A stretch of DNA of 64,000 nt from Plotosus lineatus (Eukaryota; Chordata; Actinopteri; Siluriformes; Plotosidae): positions 42,676,001-42,740,000 of the forward strand of contig CM045733.1 of the NCBI GenBank assembly GCA_024760905.1, in the 5' to 3' direction. Position 1 is the stretch's first letter; every line of letters starts with the position of its first letter. This document shows, piece by piece, positions 23,009 through 37,117 of this stretch. Position numbers and translations under genes: made by a program. The notes below the pieces were generated by a model, which saw nothing but the letters and a program-made list of their open reading frames with translations, had not been told where the DNA came from and ran no database searches.

Positions 23009-24075
23009 TAATTTTAAGGTTAAACGAGACTTTCCTATTAGTTTAAGTTTGGTTGTAATTCTCTTAGACATCCGGGAATTTGGTGAGATCAAGTGAGATT
23101 GCACGCGAGGAATCTTTAACTTTGTGCTGTGTACAGTATTTGTAGAAGAAACAGTGAGGGTGGGAGGGAAGGAGAATTCACTTATAATCCACTTAGACAG
23201 AATCGCCATATTGAATAACACCTCACCCCAGAGCAGTCGGACAACAACAAGCAACTTGCTTTGTAATTTCAATTTAGCAAGAATTTCATATGTGTCATAC
23301 CCGTATTAATATAAAATTATTTATTAATTTGTTTTTCAATATTTCCATTCTAATTTGTCTGTGTTTTATATTCCAAAACGTGTAAGAGAATGTAACACAA
23401 GATTCAAAATTTACCCAGTGAGATTTGATAAACAGTTCAACATTTAAATATTAATTTGTTTGACAATAACTTTGTCCTCAAGAATATGTTTCCCTTAAAT
23501 ACCATATTGATACCAACTAATGTGACCTTGATACTTCGTTTTGTAAAATCATATTTACTAAATGTTGTGTTTGTATCATTGGTAGGTTATCTCTTAAATG
23601 TTATGGAATTATTCACAGACATAATGTCAATGTTGATATCAAAACCACATCTTTATTTTACTGCTTAGTTGTCTGACTGCAAAGCCGTTTGAATATGTTT
23701 GAATATGTATGGCAGGAACCATACAGTTTTTGGGAACGCTTGGCCAGTCCAAAAAAATCTTGTCTATTGTGGATAAGGGTAAATTATGGTCCACTGTTGA
23801 GAAAACATTCAATATAAAGAGAAAAGATTACACACTCCAATATTACAACTCAAAATGGGAAGACTATATAGATGGAGTACTGGAAGATATTCCTCCAGAC
23901 AGCAAATTGCTGCTGCTTGAAATACCCAACAGTGCCATGAAGAATGAAATGTCGGGTGATGTCTCTAGTCAGAATATCTTGCAAGAAAATAAGAATCGGG
24001 AGGGCAAAGCTCCAACTCCGTCCACGTCTAGTTCTCATATGAACACCGAGAGGTCAGAAGCAAAAAATCGTAGTA

Positions 24076-24777
<702 letters not shown>

Positions 24778-24948
24778 TATTTCAAACTAATATGTCATAA
24801 TTAGGTATAAAATGTATTAAGAGAATTAACGTCATATCTTCTGTTATTATTTACCATGCATGTACTCCTTAAGATATGTCAAATTTGATTGCAACCAACA
24901 AGGAAACTACTTGTTTAAAAACGACCAAATGTTTCATGTTCTTCAATT

Positions 24949-25392
24949 CAGTGGAAACCAGCAGCAGTATACTGCCAGGCCCCAGCCTGAATTCCAAGTC
25001 AAGAAGTGTGGACTTCCTTAAGTTTACTCTTATTTAAGTTTACTCTGGTATTGTATACAGAAATAATCTCTTAATTTTCTCTTACATTTGACGAAGTATT
25101 GTGGCAACATGGTAATTACATTAGTAATTTCATTAGCTGTATTTTGAAATTTCAGCTGTCTTACATATGGTGAATATGATGCTCTGGTGTCTTCAGTTCT
25201 TTGACAATATCCTCATTTAAATGATGGACTGGCTTCTGCAAATGCTCTGGTAAGGATGTACATTATTCGCTACTGTGCATTTACTGTATGATGATTTTAA
25301 TTTGAGATCTTTGAATCATTGGTCATTTTAAAATGAGAAGATATAAAATGGTTTCATTTTTACTGAAAAATTGTTAATTACTTTTTTCACAG
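24949..25392 (+). other. Splice acceptors of the pseudogene
   Basis: Pyrimidine-rich acceptors end in CAG or TAG before the blocks: TTCAATTCAG before 24951, AAATTTCAG before 25156 and TTTTTTCACAG before 25393. Further ones are TTTTTCAG before 25946 and TTTTTAG before 26292. Their regular spacing with GTAAGG/GTAAGT donors is the main reason to read this as a gene that was once spliced. Confidence 0.6.
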
Positions 25393-26316
25393 TTACTATG
25401 GCATCGTCGTCTCAAGAACAAGTTCAAAATTCTAGGAAAAGAGGAGACTCCTCAGTGGATCAAGTGCAAGAGAGGAAAAAGCCCAAAAGAGAAACTGGAA
25501 AAGACTGCAAACCACCCAACAATGTCTGGGGTGTTCGGAATATCCTGCCAGAGGATGTAGATTTGGAGGATGAAGCTTCTGTGGAAGTACATACAAAGTG
25601 GATGCATACTCAAAGATATCTCGATCATTCGAAAAGCGACAACCACAAAATCAAAGATAGAATGGACAGATCGTTTCCTAAAAGGAGAAGAATGATTGTC
25701 GAGGATCTAAAGCCAATACAAGTTGTCAAAGAGGAGTACCCACTCCTCTTTGAAGAGCATGCAGTAAGTGGCATACGATTTTACTAAATATCAACCCTCT
25801 TTTGTTAGCGATAAACACATTCTGTGTAAACAAGTCAAAATTAACCTATGATTAGTATGATGGGTATTTTTCATGACCTAACACTTTATTATTTGCAGGA
25901 CATAAAATTCATTGATTATGTTTGTGATGTGTATGTGTTTTTCAGATCACAGATGAAATCATTTGATTGAGGGAATGAAATTGGTCATCAGTGTATGAAA
26001 GTAACCTGAGTCAGCTTGTGGGGAAACTCACCAGATTGCCTCCCGGCCAGAAGGAGACTAAGGTTGTGAAGAAGATGAGGGAGAAGTTGCCTAAGGCTAA
26101 ACTTGATTCTGAGAAGAAATGTAAGTCTTTACTATATTTTGATTAGTGTCTCATTAATTGCAAGTGCTATAGCAACAAAATTTGGGATTATGAAGGACAA
26201 ACTGTCGAATGACACCAATATTAAGAAAATCGATATATCTCATGTAATAGTTGGCTTTATATTCTGTTATAAATGCTTGTATCATTTTTAGATATCTCCC
26301 ACTACATCACACTGAT

Positions 26317-26668
26317 TGTTCTGCCAGGAGTGTATGCATTGGACCCAGAGATACAGGAGACCAAAAGAAGGTGCAAACGATTTATTGAACACTAGGAACT
26401 GAAAATCACTGGAATACTAGGTCGAGGGAACTGGTCGAGCACGAAGCAAGAACCAGGGGTCAAAGAGAAAGCCGAGGAGCAGAGTCACGGGGAAAATAAT
26501 CTTCTTGGAGGGAAGGGTGCTGCTCCCACTTATAGCTGGCTGCTTGCTGATTGCAGATTGGGACTAGGTACGCTCAGCTTGGAACTCGCCTACCGGCAAC
26601 CGCCACGCTCCTCGCCAGCGCCTGCAATGATTAACGGTTAGTTCTGCCAGCCAGCACAGACCATAACA
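26317..26668 (-). mobile_element. Solo LTR (Ty3/gypsy-type) inside the last pseudogene exon
   Basis: Minus-strand ends are TGTTATGGTCTGTG ... CTGGCAGAACA, with a 5-bp duplication CTGAT (26312-26316 and 26669-26673). It contains AATAAA near 26380 and the GGGTCCAATGCA block typical of gypsy LTR 3' regions. No internal region is present, so this is a product of LTR-LTR recombination or a lone remnant. Skipping it restores a continuous frame across the host block. Confidence 0.85.
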
Positions 26669-26860
26669 CTGATGGCCCTACCATTCCACTTGAAAGAGAA
26701 CCTTGTGGAAATCCTCATCAAGAGAAGTGAACGGAATGGTCTGCAAACACGAATCGAATGGCATGGATCATCAATAGACCATGATGACGTGAGCTTCCAA
26801 ATCAGAGCAGAAAATGTTGACATTTGTGTGACAAAGACCCTGACCAATGCTTTTTTATAA

Positions 26861-27853
26861 TAACAGAACCTTCATGCAAGTTGGAAGAAACTTGGCACAA
26901 TGTTCTGTGTTTGCTTAATCAGTTTATTCAAAAGGCCCTTTGTAGTTTATGGTTTATCCGATTTGGAATGTTTCATATGCTTGAGTGTGCAGAAAATAAT
27001 GAATGAAGAAGCCAGACTTAATGTTTGTTCTCTGACTACTAATTTAAATTCCTTCCATTTTTCATCAACACAATGAAAATCAACTAGCAGGGATGCTAAT
27101 GTTTTTATCAGAACTATGTACATAGTATACAGTAATACTGCAATATATTGATAATAGTAACTATCGATTCCGTGTGGTCAGAAGCTGCTGAGGTTTTTTG
27201 TTTTTGAATAACAGGCATGGCATGTGTAATGGTTAAGATTGTGATGTTTTCTTTAAGAAGTTTAATTGATAATAATTAAGGTAATATTTATCAGATCTTT
27301 TTGGAGGTAAAAAAGTAATGCATTTGTAGTCTTGTTCCTGAACTAAAATTGCTGCATCCTGTCACTATTTCTGAGACTAAGACTAAGAGTACACACCAAA
27401 GCCCAATCCCTTAGCCTGGCTTAAAGCCCACATGATAATATTCAGCACAATGCCCTTACTTAGACACGTAAATCTACCTAAATGCAGGTTTGTAGAAGTC
27501 GCACCTGTGGTTGTGGTACCTATTACGTGCCCTTCTCAGGCCTCGTACATTGAAGTCCATTTGCAGAACATTCCATCCTGATTAAGTATTCAGTGTTCCA
27601 TTCAAGGAAGTCGTGCAAGTGGCTGATTCTATGTTTGTGGAGCAGAACTGCAGGTCCCAGCATGCCCAATGAGGTGCATGCAGGAGCAGAGGAGCACAAC
27701 ATTCTAAGAGGTGACTCTTCGCTCTAATCATTTGGTTTATTTAAGGACTTGATAAGGTGGACTGAGTATAAATTAATGCTCTATTGCTGCTTCTCATTCT
27801 TGGTATTTTTCTTTGCATCTGTCAGTGTTTGGAAGTTCCTACCCTGCCTGTTT
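26861..27853. other. No recognisable feature
   Basis: AT-rich DNA downstream of the pseudogene. No reading frame or known repeat was seen. Confidence 0.5.
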
Positions 27854-29262
27854 CATACCGGTGGAGGTATGGAAGTGTCTAGGAGAGGTAGCAGTAGATT
27901 TTCTGACAAGAACATTCAACAAGGTCTGAGAGAGTGAGAAGATGCCGGAGGAATGGATAAGTGTGCTTATGCCCATTTTTAAGAATAAGGGAGATGTGCA
28001 GAGTTGTGGCAACTACAGAGGGATAAAGTTGATGAGCCATACGATGAAGTTATGGGAAAGAATAGTGGAAGCAAGACTAAGGGCAGAGGTCAGCATTTGT
28101 GAACAACAGTTTGGTTTCATGCCAAGAAAGAGCACCACAGATGCAGTGTTTGCCTTGAGAATGTTAATAGAGAAGTACAGAGAAGGTCAGAAGGAGCTGC
28201 ATTGTGCCTTTGTGGATCTGGAGGAAAGCATATGACAGGGTGCCGAGAGAGGAACTGTGGTATTGCATGAGGAAGTCTGGAGTGGCAGAGAAGTATGTTA
28301 GAGTGGTGCAGGACATGTATGAGAGCTGTAAGACAGTGGTGAGGTGTGCTGCTGGTGTGACAGAAGAGTTCAAGGTGGAGGTGGGATTGCAGCAAGGGTC
28401 GGCTCTGAGCCCCTTCTTGTTTGCTATGGTGATGGACAGGCTGACAGACGAGGTTAGACAAGAATCTCCATGGACTATGATGTTTGCAGATGACATTGTG
28501 ATCTGTAGTGAGAGCAGAGAACAGATTCAGGAAAATCTAGAGAGGTGGAAGTATGCCCTGGAAAGGAGAGGAATGAAGGTTAGCCTCAGTAAAACATATG
28601 TGTGAACGACAAGGACCCAAGAGGAACGGTGAGGTTACAGGGAGCAGAGATAAAGAAGGTGGAGGATTTTAAGTACTTCGGCTCAACAATCCAGAGCAAT
28701 GGAAAGTGTGGAAAAGAGGTGAAGATGCGTGTGCAGGCAGGTTGGAATGGTTGGAGAAAAGTATCTGGTGTGATGTGCGTTAGGAAGGTATCGGAAAGAA
28801 TGAAAGGAAAAGTGTACAAGATGGTGTTGAGGACAGCGATGTTGTATGGTTTAGAAACAGTGGCCCTGGGGAAAAGATAGAAGGCTGAGCTGGAGGTAGC
28901 AGAGATGAAAATGTTGAGGTTCTCTTTGGGAGTAACGAGGATGGATAGGATTAGGAATGAGTACATCAGAGGGACAGCACATTGTAAAGGTTTTGGAGAC
29001 AAAGTCAGAGAGGCTAGATTGAGATGGTTTGGACATGTACAGAGGAGGGATAATGAGTATATTGGTAATAGGATGCTGAGGTTGGAACTACCAGGCAGAA
29101 GGTCTAGAGGAAGATCAAAGAGAAGATTTATGGATGTGGTGAAGGAGGACATGAAGGTTGTTGGAGTAAGAGTGGAAGATACAAAGGATCGGGTGAGATG
29201 GAGGCGGATGGCTTGCCGTGGCAACCCCTGAAGGAAAAAGCCGAAAGGAAAAGAAGGAGAAG
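27854..29262 (+). mobile_element. RTE-type LINE copy 3, RT half to 3' end
   Basis: It starts in the RT N-terminal region (PVEVWKCLGE-like, 27856). It continues with MPIFKNKGDVQSCGNYRG (27965), QQFGFMPRKSTTDAVFALR, LDLEE/KAYDRVPREELW (frameshift near 28225), catalytic MFADDIVICSE at 28480-28510, and RFSLGVTRMDRIRN near 28920. It ends in the family 3' terminus (GCCGAAAGGAAAAGAAGG) near 29262. An in-frame TAG near 28878 and a frameshift near 28600 also disable it. It is 5'-truncated, as LINE copies usually are. Confidence 0.93.
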
Positions 29263-29351
29263 AGATTTCATTTATTCTTGTTAAACCACTCCTTAAAGTC
29301 TAAATGTCAGAGATATTTTTGTTTTTCTGTAAAATTTATTTGCCATTTCAG

Positions 29352-29353
<2 letters not shown>

Positions 29354-29412
<59 letters not shown>
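29354..29412. repeat. (GT)n microsatellite
   Basis: About 58 bp GT, 90 bp past the RTE tail. The following 570 bp (29413-29989) hold nothing I recognise. Confidence 0.95.
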
Positions 29413-29414
<2 letters not shown>

Positions 29415-29989
29415 GGTTGTACATTTTGCCAGAACAAGGCAACCGCCAGAAGAATATACCTAGAAATTGTACAATTGTCACAATTGCCATATACCCATTG
29501 AGATTCCGGCTAAATCTGCCACCTTCCATCTTATTTTACGGATGCTATCCATATTCCTGGGTGAATGATGAAGCCCATTTACTTTTACCTGTTGTGGTTA
29601 GTTCCACACGGACAGTAGAATTACTTTAATGATTTTTGATTATCATGATTCCCCCTCAAAATTTAACCCCCCACCCTTTTTTCTGTTGTTTCTACACACC
29701 TGGCTATTGAGATTTATATTTTCATTTTTAAACAGATATTTAAACAGTCATATTTGTGGATATGTCAGATTATGTTTAAAGGCTATGAAATAAGTTAGTG
29801 ACATATTATCATAAAGCATGTACCTGCAACTTCCCAATGTAGGCTAATGCAGAATTGTCAAGTTTATAATATAATATTCTTGTTCTTTGACCATTAGCAC
29901 TTATTAGGATCTCGGCAGCCTGAGATTAAGTATTTACTTTAATTTAACACTTCCAGCATTAAATGGGAAACAGTTGACGAATCTGCCAT

Positions 29990-30386
29990 TTCTTTGAGAC
30001 AACGAAATCCACCCGAAAACGGGGCCTGGTGGGCGTGGTTTTCACTGACAATGGGAGTGATTTGTGGCTACTGGGCGGGTCGATATGGGTACAGTGACAC
30101 CATAAAACAAGGCTGTGCAGAAAAACTGAGCCTACACGGTGAACGTGCGTTATGAAGCACGCGCCTGGATAACAACCGGTTTCATTGTGATTTATTTTCT
30201 TGAATTTGGTGAAAGTGTCACTTAAGACGTTTTTCTTCCCTGAGCTGGACTGGATTTTACTTATAATGATTTGGGATATGCGCAAACGGGATGAAAAGAA
30301 GCCCTTTGCTGCCCGCCGAAGTAAAATAAAATAGGGTTTCATTTACAGCGGATTTCATCCTCTCTTTCCCTATGAAGAAGTCAAAA
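29990..30386 (+). promoter_or_regulatory. Candidate promoter and first coding exon of an unknown gene
   Basis: This is one of the few non-repeat stretches with CpG and GC-box-like motifs (GGGGCCTGGTGGGCGTGG near 30025, GGGCGGG near 30074). A CATAAAACA element lies near 30101. About 270 bp further on, an ATG at 30372 opens MKKSK and runs straight into a consensus donor AAAGTAAGT at 30384-30392. The layout (GC boxes, TATA-like box, leader, short coding exon, donor) fits a vertebrate first exon. Nothing downstream in the window could be identified as exon 2. Could be chance. Confidence 0.25.
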
Positions 30387-30429
30387 GTAAGTCATGCACT
30401 GCGACTTGTTTTAATTTGTCACTGTATTC

Positions 30430-30430
<1 letters not shown>

Positions 30431-30495
<65 letters not shown>

Positions 30496-30510
30496 GTAGT
30501 AGTAGTAGTA
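30431..30510. repeat. (ATT)n then (TAG)n microsatellite
   Basis: About 65 bp ATT followed by five TAG units. Confidence 0.95.
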
Positions 30511-30658
30511 TTTGCATTAGGCATGACTGATGTGCACTTTTGCAATTTGCAGTGTAAGTTCACTTAAACTTAATTACAAGTTTGCAAAAGCAGGCTTTGG
30601 CTTTATTTAATTTATTTTTGGTTTTGCCCGTACGATTGCTTGTGCATTATATACATAC

Positions 30659-30663
<5 letters not shown>

Positions 30664-30704
<41 letters not shown>

Positions 30705-30731
30705 ATATATAGCGAGAGAGAGAGAGAGAGC
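30664..30731. repeat. Palindromic (CT)n-CGCTATATATAGCG-(AG)n
   Basis: A CT run meets an AG run through a 14-bp perfect palindrome, so at least 48 bp can fold into one uninterrupted hairpin. Confidence 0.9.
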
Positions 30732-30734
30732 GAA

Positions 30735-31108
30735 CGGGCAGTGGTGGTCTGGGTGGTATAGAGGAATAAAGTGTTATAAATAGTAATAGTGGTATAAAGG
30801 TTGGGGGTTCGAGTCCCACTCTCCACAAGGTTGTCACTGCCCCCCCCACCCCCAGTGCAGCTAACTGGGTTATCAAAGGCGTGCCATGTGTCTCACTGTC
30901 TATGGTGAGAGGTTCATGTAAAAGAACCATTGCTCACTTTCGTAAAGAGGAGCTGCAAAGTCGTCAGCGTGTTTCTGTCCCTTGCTAAAAGGGTTGTGAC
31001 AGGAAGGGCATCCGACGTAAAAAAAAAAAAAAAAAAAAAAGCCTCTGCCGAATCAAACATGCGAATCAGATGATTCGCTGTGGCGACTCCCGAGTAAAAG
31101 GGAAAAAG
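30735..31108 (+). mobile_element. Full-length SINE, tail type A
   Basis: Head GGGCAGTGGTGGTCTGGGTGG, B-box-like GGTTCGAGTCC at 30806, body GCAGCTAACTGGGTTATCA, and tail GGAAGGGCATCCGACG followed by poly(A). The end is TTCGCTGTGGCGACTCCC then AAAGGGAAAAAGCC. A short insertion sits between A and B boxes. It lies between the CT/GA palindrome and a GA repeat, so the target duplication cannot be read. Confidence 0.88.
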
Positions 31109-31109
31109 C

Positions 31110-31143
<34 letters not shown>

Positions 31144-31226
31144 TTTCCAATCCTCTTGTCAATGTTGGCATCGATATGTATAGATAAGTGTGTGTGTGTG
31201 TGTGTGTGTATGTATATATATACTGC

Positions 31227-31268
<42 letters not shown>
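31110..31268. repeat. Microsatellite cluster (GA)n, (GT)n, (AT)n with a 35-bp LINE relic
   Basis: GA at 31112-31140, GT at 31188-31209 and AT at 31235-31268. Between them, 31142-31176 reads on the minus strand as IDANIDKRIGKA, which matches the C-terminal motif of the LINE family at 8.6-12.5 kb. Confidence 0.7.
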
Positions 31269-33319
<2,051 letters not shown>

Positions 33320-33384
33320 TCATCTCAAGCATTCGAGATGGCAAATTCAGATATATTGTACAAATCATTTCATGTTTGTAATGG

Positions 33385-33602
33385 TCATGTCGCTCACTGT
33401 CTATGGTGTGAGGCATGTAAACGAACCATTGCTGACTTTCAACAAGAGTTAGGCTGCATAGATGTTAGCATGTTTCTGCCCTGTGATGGCCTGGTGAGCT
33501 GTCCCGGGTGTACTCTGCTCTTGCCCAGAGTTGACTGAGATGGGAACCAGCCTCCCCGGGACCCTGATTAGGATTAAGTGGTTCAGAAAATGAATGAATG
33601 AG
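33385..33602 (+). mobile_element. SINE, 5'-truncated, tail type B
   Basis: Begins in the body (GTCGCTCACTGTCTATGG), then GATGGCCTGGTGAGCTG, GTACTCTGCTC and GGATTAAGTGGTTCAG with an AATGAATG tail. The head is missing. Confidence 0.85.
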
Positions 33603-34162
33603 TAATGTGAACAAAAGCATGCAGAAGTGTTTGATATCTGCCTATCAGGGAGCATGAGGGGTTTTAGCGCATTATTTCTTCTTTATGAGGGGTTCAGCTT
33701 AGGTTTTATGCAGATCATGCTATTCATTTATTTATTTTTTAATCTGACAATCTGATCAATCAACTATGCTACTATGGGAAATACAATGGCACAGACATAT
33801 CCATAAGTTTATTTTAAATGCACAATTAACATAGTCTATTTAAACACAAGGCATTATTCCACCACTGCACTTCATTATGTAAATGTATTCTCAGGAGGAG
33901 TTTCTCAGGAGTGGGGATTGTTTTTAATTAGCCTTAATGTAATGCTTTATTCCAATGTCCAAACATTTTTTTCTCACAAGTTCGTAAAACCTTTATATTT
34001 ATTATTATCTTGTCTTATTGTTGTTTATTCTTCCAGTTAACTTTATTAATCATTACAAATCATTGAATCTCTACTTACACAGATTAATACTTTCAAACGC
34101 ATTTAGGATTAATGTAAAGGAACACAATCCAAATAAAACAACTAACTTTATTACACACACAT

Positions 34163-34211
<49 letters not shown>

Positions 34212-34944
34212 AAGTGTTCTATTTTAGTACAAATTTAAGTCCATGTTATGGTGTGGCAATGCAGTTCCTGCAATTGTTTTCCTGCCAAAGTCCATGTGAT
34301 TCATCAGTCATGCTCAACTGGCCAGGGTCTGAGCTTGGCGGAGTTTCTCGGAGACGTGGGAATGCAGAACAATCCAGGAAGGAGAAAAAGGCTGCAGATG
34401 CATAAAGTTTAACCATTTTCCTTGAAGTTTTTCCAAAGATTGACTTCACATGCAGCATCTCTGACCATAGCTGGTTTTATCAAGTAACCTGTAAATACTG
34501 GAATTATAAATTTTTCATTTATTTAGTTCATTGGATAGTTTTGCATTTCCTCCCACATAGACACAGCTCTGTGATGTCTGAAACAGATTAACGGCTGAAA
34601 ATCCTTTCCAGCCCTAGAACAATCTTGGATAGACACTAAGCCTTCAAAATATTTGAGCAAGAAATCACTTGTCACTTTCTTCCCTCTTTTTTCAGATGTC
34701 ATAAATATTACTGCTAATGAAATAAGCAGTATGTGTGAGTAGTAAGCTATTCCAGATGCATTCTTTGGATGCTACCTGTCACCTCGGGCTGCATGCTTCT
34801 GTCTTAGATCAAGGTTGAGAAAATGCATCTGATCCCAGCTCTTTGTGCAAAGTGAAAACAAGTTCACTTGTGTTAGTGGTGGAGCAATACAACAAGGCAT
34901 TTCATGATGCATAGTTTGCAGAATGGCTTCTATCTCTTATGGGC
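33603..34944. other. No gene; includes (AC)n at 34153-34209
   Basis: AT-rich unique-looking DNA with one 57-bp AC microsatellite. The short open frames either side of the repeat do not resemble any protein that I know. Confidence 0.5.
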
Positions 34945-35117
34945 AGCATAATGGGGTATGCCCGCTTTACAACAAAGTCTTGAGTTTGAGTTCCGGCCTT
35001 GGGCGTTTCTGTGTGGAGATTGCATGTAGAAAAAGAACTTGTTTATGTGTTTTCTCCAAGATATTCACATGAGGATTAAATGGCTGTTATGAATGTGTTC
35101 TTGTTGGTTTAATTGGC

Positions 35118-35177
<60 letters not shown>

Positions 35178-35283
35178 GCTGTTTGGGGGTGTTTTTGCCC
35201 AGTGTTGGCGATGATAGACTTCAGCCTCCCTGAAGCACTTGTGTGAAGCACTTAAGTGGTTAGGAAAATGAGTGAGTGAGTCT
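34945..35283 (+). mobile_element. SINE type C with internal (GT)n expansion
   Basis: Diverged type C head and body (TGGGCAGCATAATGGGG, GTGTGGAGATTGCATG), then a GT repeat at 35121-35175. The tail (TTTTTGCCCAGTGTTGG, AAGTGGTTAGGAAAATGAG) ends in GTGAGTGAGT. Confidence 0.7.
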
Positions 35284-35286
35284 TTC

Positions 35287-35555
35287 TGTGCAAAGGCTCA
35301 TGTTCTCTCCTTGCTTCCATAGGTTTCATATGGGTACTCCAGCAGTCTAAACTCATGTACATTAGGCCATCTGGTTACTTTAAATTACGCACAGTGTAAA
35401 CTGTCAATGTGAGTGTAAAAGGTTGTTTGTATCTGTGTTAGTTCTGTAATAAAATGCCAACTTGTTTAGGGTGTAGGCCTGCTTCTCAGTGGATTGACTT
35501 CAGTTTACTTCATAGCACAGAGCGATAAGCCGTATAGATAGCAAATGAATGAATT
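35287..35555 (+). mobile_element. SINE type C fragment
   Basis: Second copy directly behind the first and 5'-truncated: GGCTCATGTTCTCTCCTTGC, GGGTACTCCAGCAG, with the end CGATAAGCCGTATAGATAGC. Weak, but collinear with the better copies. Confidence 0.6.
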
Positions 35556-35739
35556 TTCTCATTTTCATCACCAAGCAGTTTATGGTAATACATGTTTTCT
35601 GAGAAAAAAAACGAGTGAAAAGTACAGTAGGCCCCCGTTATTCGCGGGGGTTTGGTTCCGGCCCCTCCCACGAATGAAGATAATCCGCAAGTTCTGTAGC
35701 CGGAAGTAAAACACCATGTATCATATTACATGCGCGAAT

Positions 35740-36647
35740 GATGGGGGGTGGGGGGGGGAGGGTTATTGGAGCAAGGCGCTTATTACGTCGAATACAGTGT
35801 GTGTATATATATCTGTCTGTCTTCCTTTCGGCTTTTTCCTTTTTACTCGGGAGTCGCCATAGCGAATCTCCCCCAAGTTTTTGATCTTGCGTCTAATAAC
35901 CGTCCATGTGTACTGGGAGCAAAATGGTAGATCAAACTTACCAATTTTATTCGATCAGTCTCTGTAAAGGTAAAATGAGGTGTTCATTGCCTGTAAAAGG
36001 GAGTTTACATGGTATTTCAAGACCCCCTGCTACTGGGAAATGTCTATAATGTTCATCAGTAATAACACATTTGACCATTCCGCCGTGCTTTAAAACACAG
36101 GAAAATATTTTGCTGTGTTCTCTTGGTAAATGTACAACAAGATGAACCATTAGAAACTGCTATAGCAAAACTATGGGATGCTCTGAACGAATGGAGCGAT
36201 GAGCCAGATATGGACTTATCAGAAAGTGATGGCGAGTATTTTTCACCCCATTCTTCTGCTCACTAACTTCATACATTTAAAGAAGTTCCTGGCCATGTGC
36301 TTTTCAACATGCCATGTGCTAAAATTGACATTCATGTTGATTAGCTCGATTTTACATCGGGGAAAATATTTACAGGAACAGCACTGGGAGGGAAAATTAA
36401 AGGGTCTTTTTTTTAATTATGCTGTTTTCTGTTTATTTTCAGCTTTCATGTAAGTAATCTGGTTGATTCCACAAAATGAATAACACAAATACCAGTAAAA
36501 CTCTTTTATTGTTCTGTTGTTATTCATGTTTTCCACCTCTATGGTAATAAGCACTAACCATTCCACTCTGCTGGTAAAATTTTAATAATCGCCCACCCAC
36601 TCCAATTTTTTAAGCGACCTGGGCGCTTTTCACGTCGAATATGGTAT
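35740..36647 (-). mobile_element. HIRAN-domain DNA transposon, copy 1
   Basis: The right terminus at 36621-36647 is the reverse complement of ACCGTATTCGACGTGA-type ends. The minus strand at 36150-35947 reads HLPREHSKIFSCVLKHGG, KCVITDEHYRH, VAGGLEIPCK. This is the core of a HIRAN-like domain, a small DNA-binding fold found in some transposon proteins, followed by a splice-donor-like GTAAGT. A frameshift sits upstream near 36150. The left terminal 50 bp (35740-35795) is inverted relative to copy 2 and is followed by a scrap of SINE tail (35818-35868). The rest of the transposase is not recognisable. Confidence 0.6.
35818..35868 (-). mobile_element. SINE tail scrap (type A)
   Basis: CTTCCTTTCGGCTTTTTCC and GGGAGTCGCCATAGCGAAT are the RTE-like end of the SINE only, embedded in the transposon above. 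Confidence 0.75.
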
Positions 36648-36780
36648 ATAAAAGAACATGAAGTGTCATTGAGTAAAATGTTTTGATAATTTGCACATTA
36701 GTGGTTAAAAATGCTTATCAGACACCCACTAAAGGGAGACATTGCATTATTTATTGTACTGTACATAAAGAAAATAAAAA

Positions 36781-37117
36781 TGTGACGTAATGCTGTAATG
36801 AGCTTTCAGCCAGACACAGAATGCAGTGTGAGATGGCAGAGTGGATTTATTATTCAAACTGAAAGCACTTAAGCAGAGCGCTTTAAATACAGTACTGATG
36901 ATGAAGAAAAACACAAACAACATTAAACAATGGAACCAGAGAGAACACAGGGAAGCAGGAACGTGATGTGAGACAATCTTGTGGTGCAGAGGTGAGCATG
37001 CGGTTTGTGTTTATAGGGAGTAGATGAGAGGACTAAATTCAGGTGTGAACTGCATTCAGCCCAAGCAGCTCAGCCACGCCCCTCAGCCGGAGTGGGCAGA
37101 AAACAGAGTTAGACACT
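36781..37117 (-). mobile_element. LTR fragment (gypsy-type), copy 1, 5'-truncated
   Basis: The minus strand contains GGCTGAGGGGCGTGGCTGAG, AATAAATCCACTCTGCC and the end GCATTACGTCACA. It lacks the first roughly 60 bp (TGTTATGGTC...). Its missing end abuts the terminus of element D at 37120. Confidence 0.7.

Noticed and set aside
34214..34458. Open frames on both strands around 34.3 kb
   Set aside because: No motif, no splice context, and both strands equally open. Not enough to call a gene.
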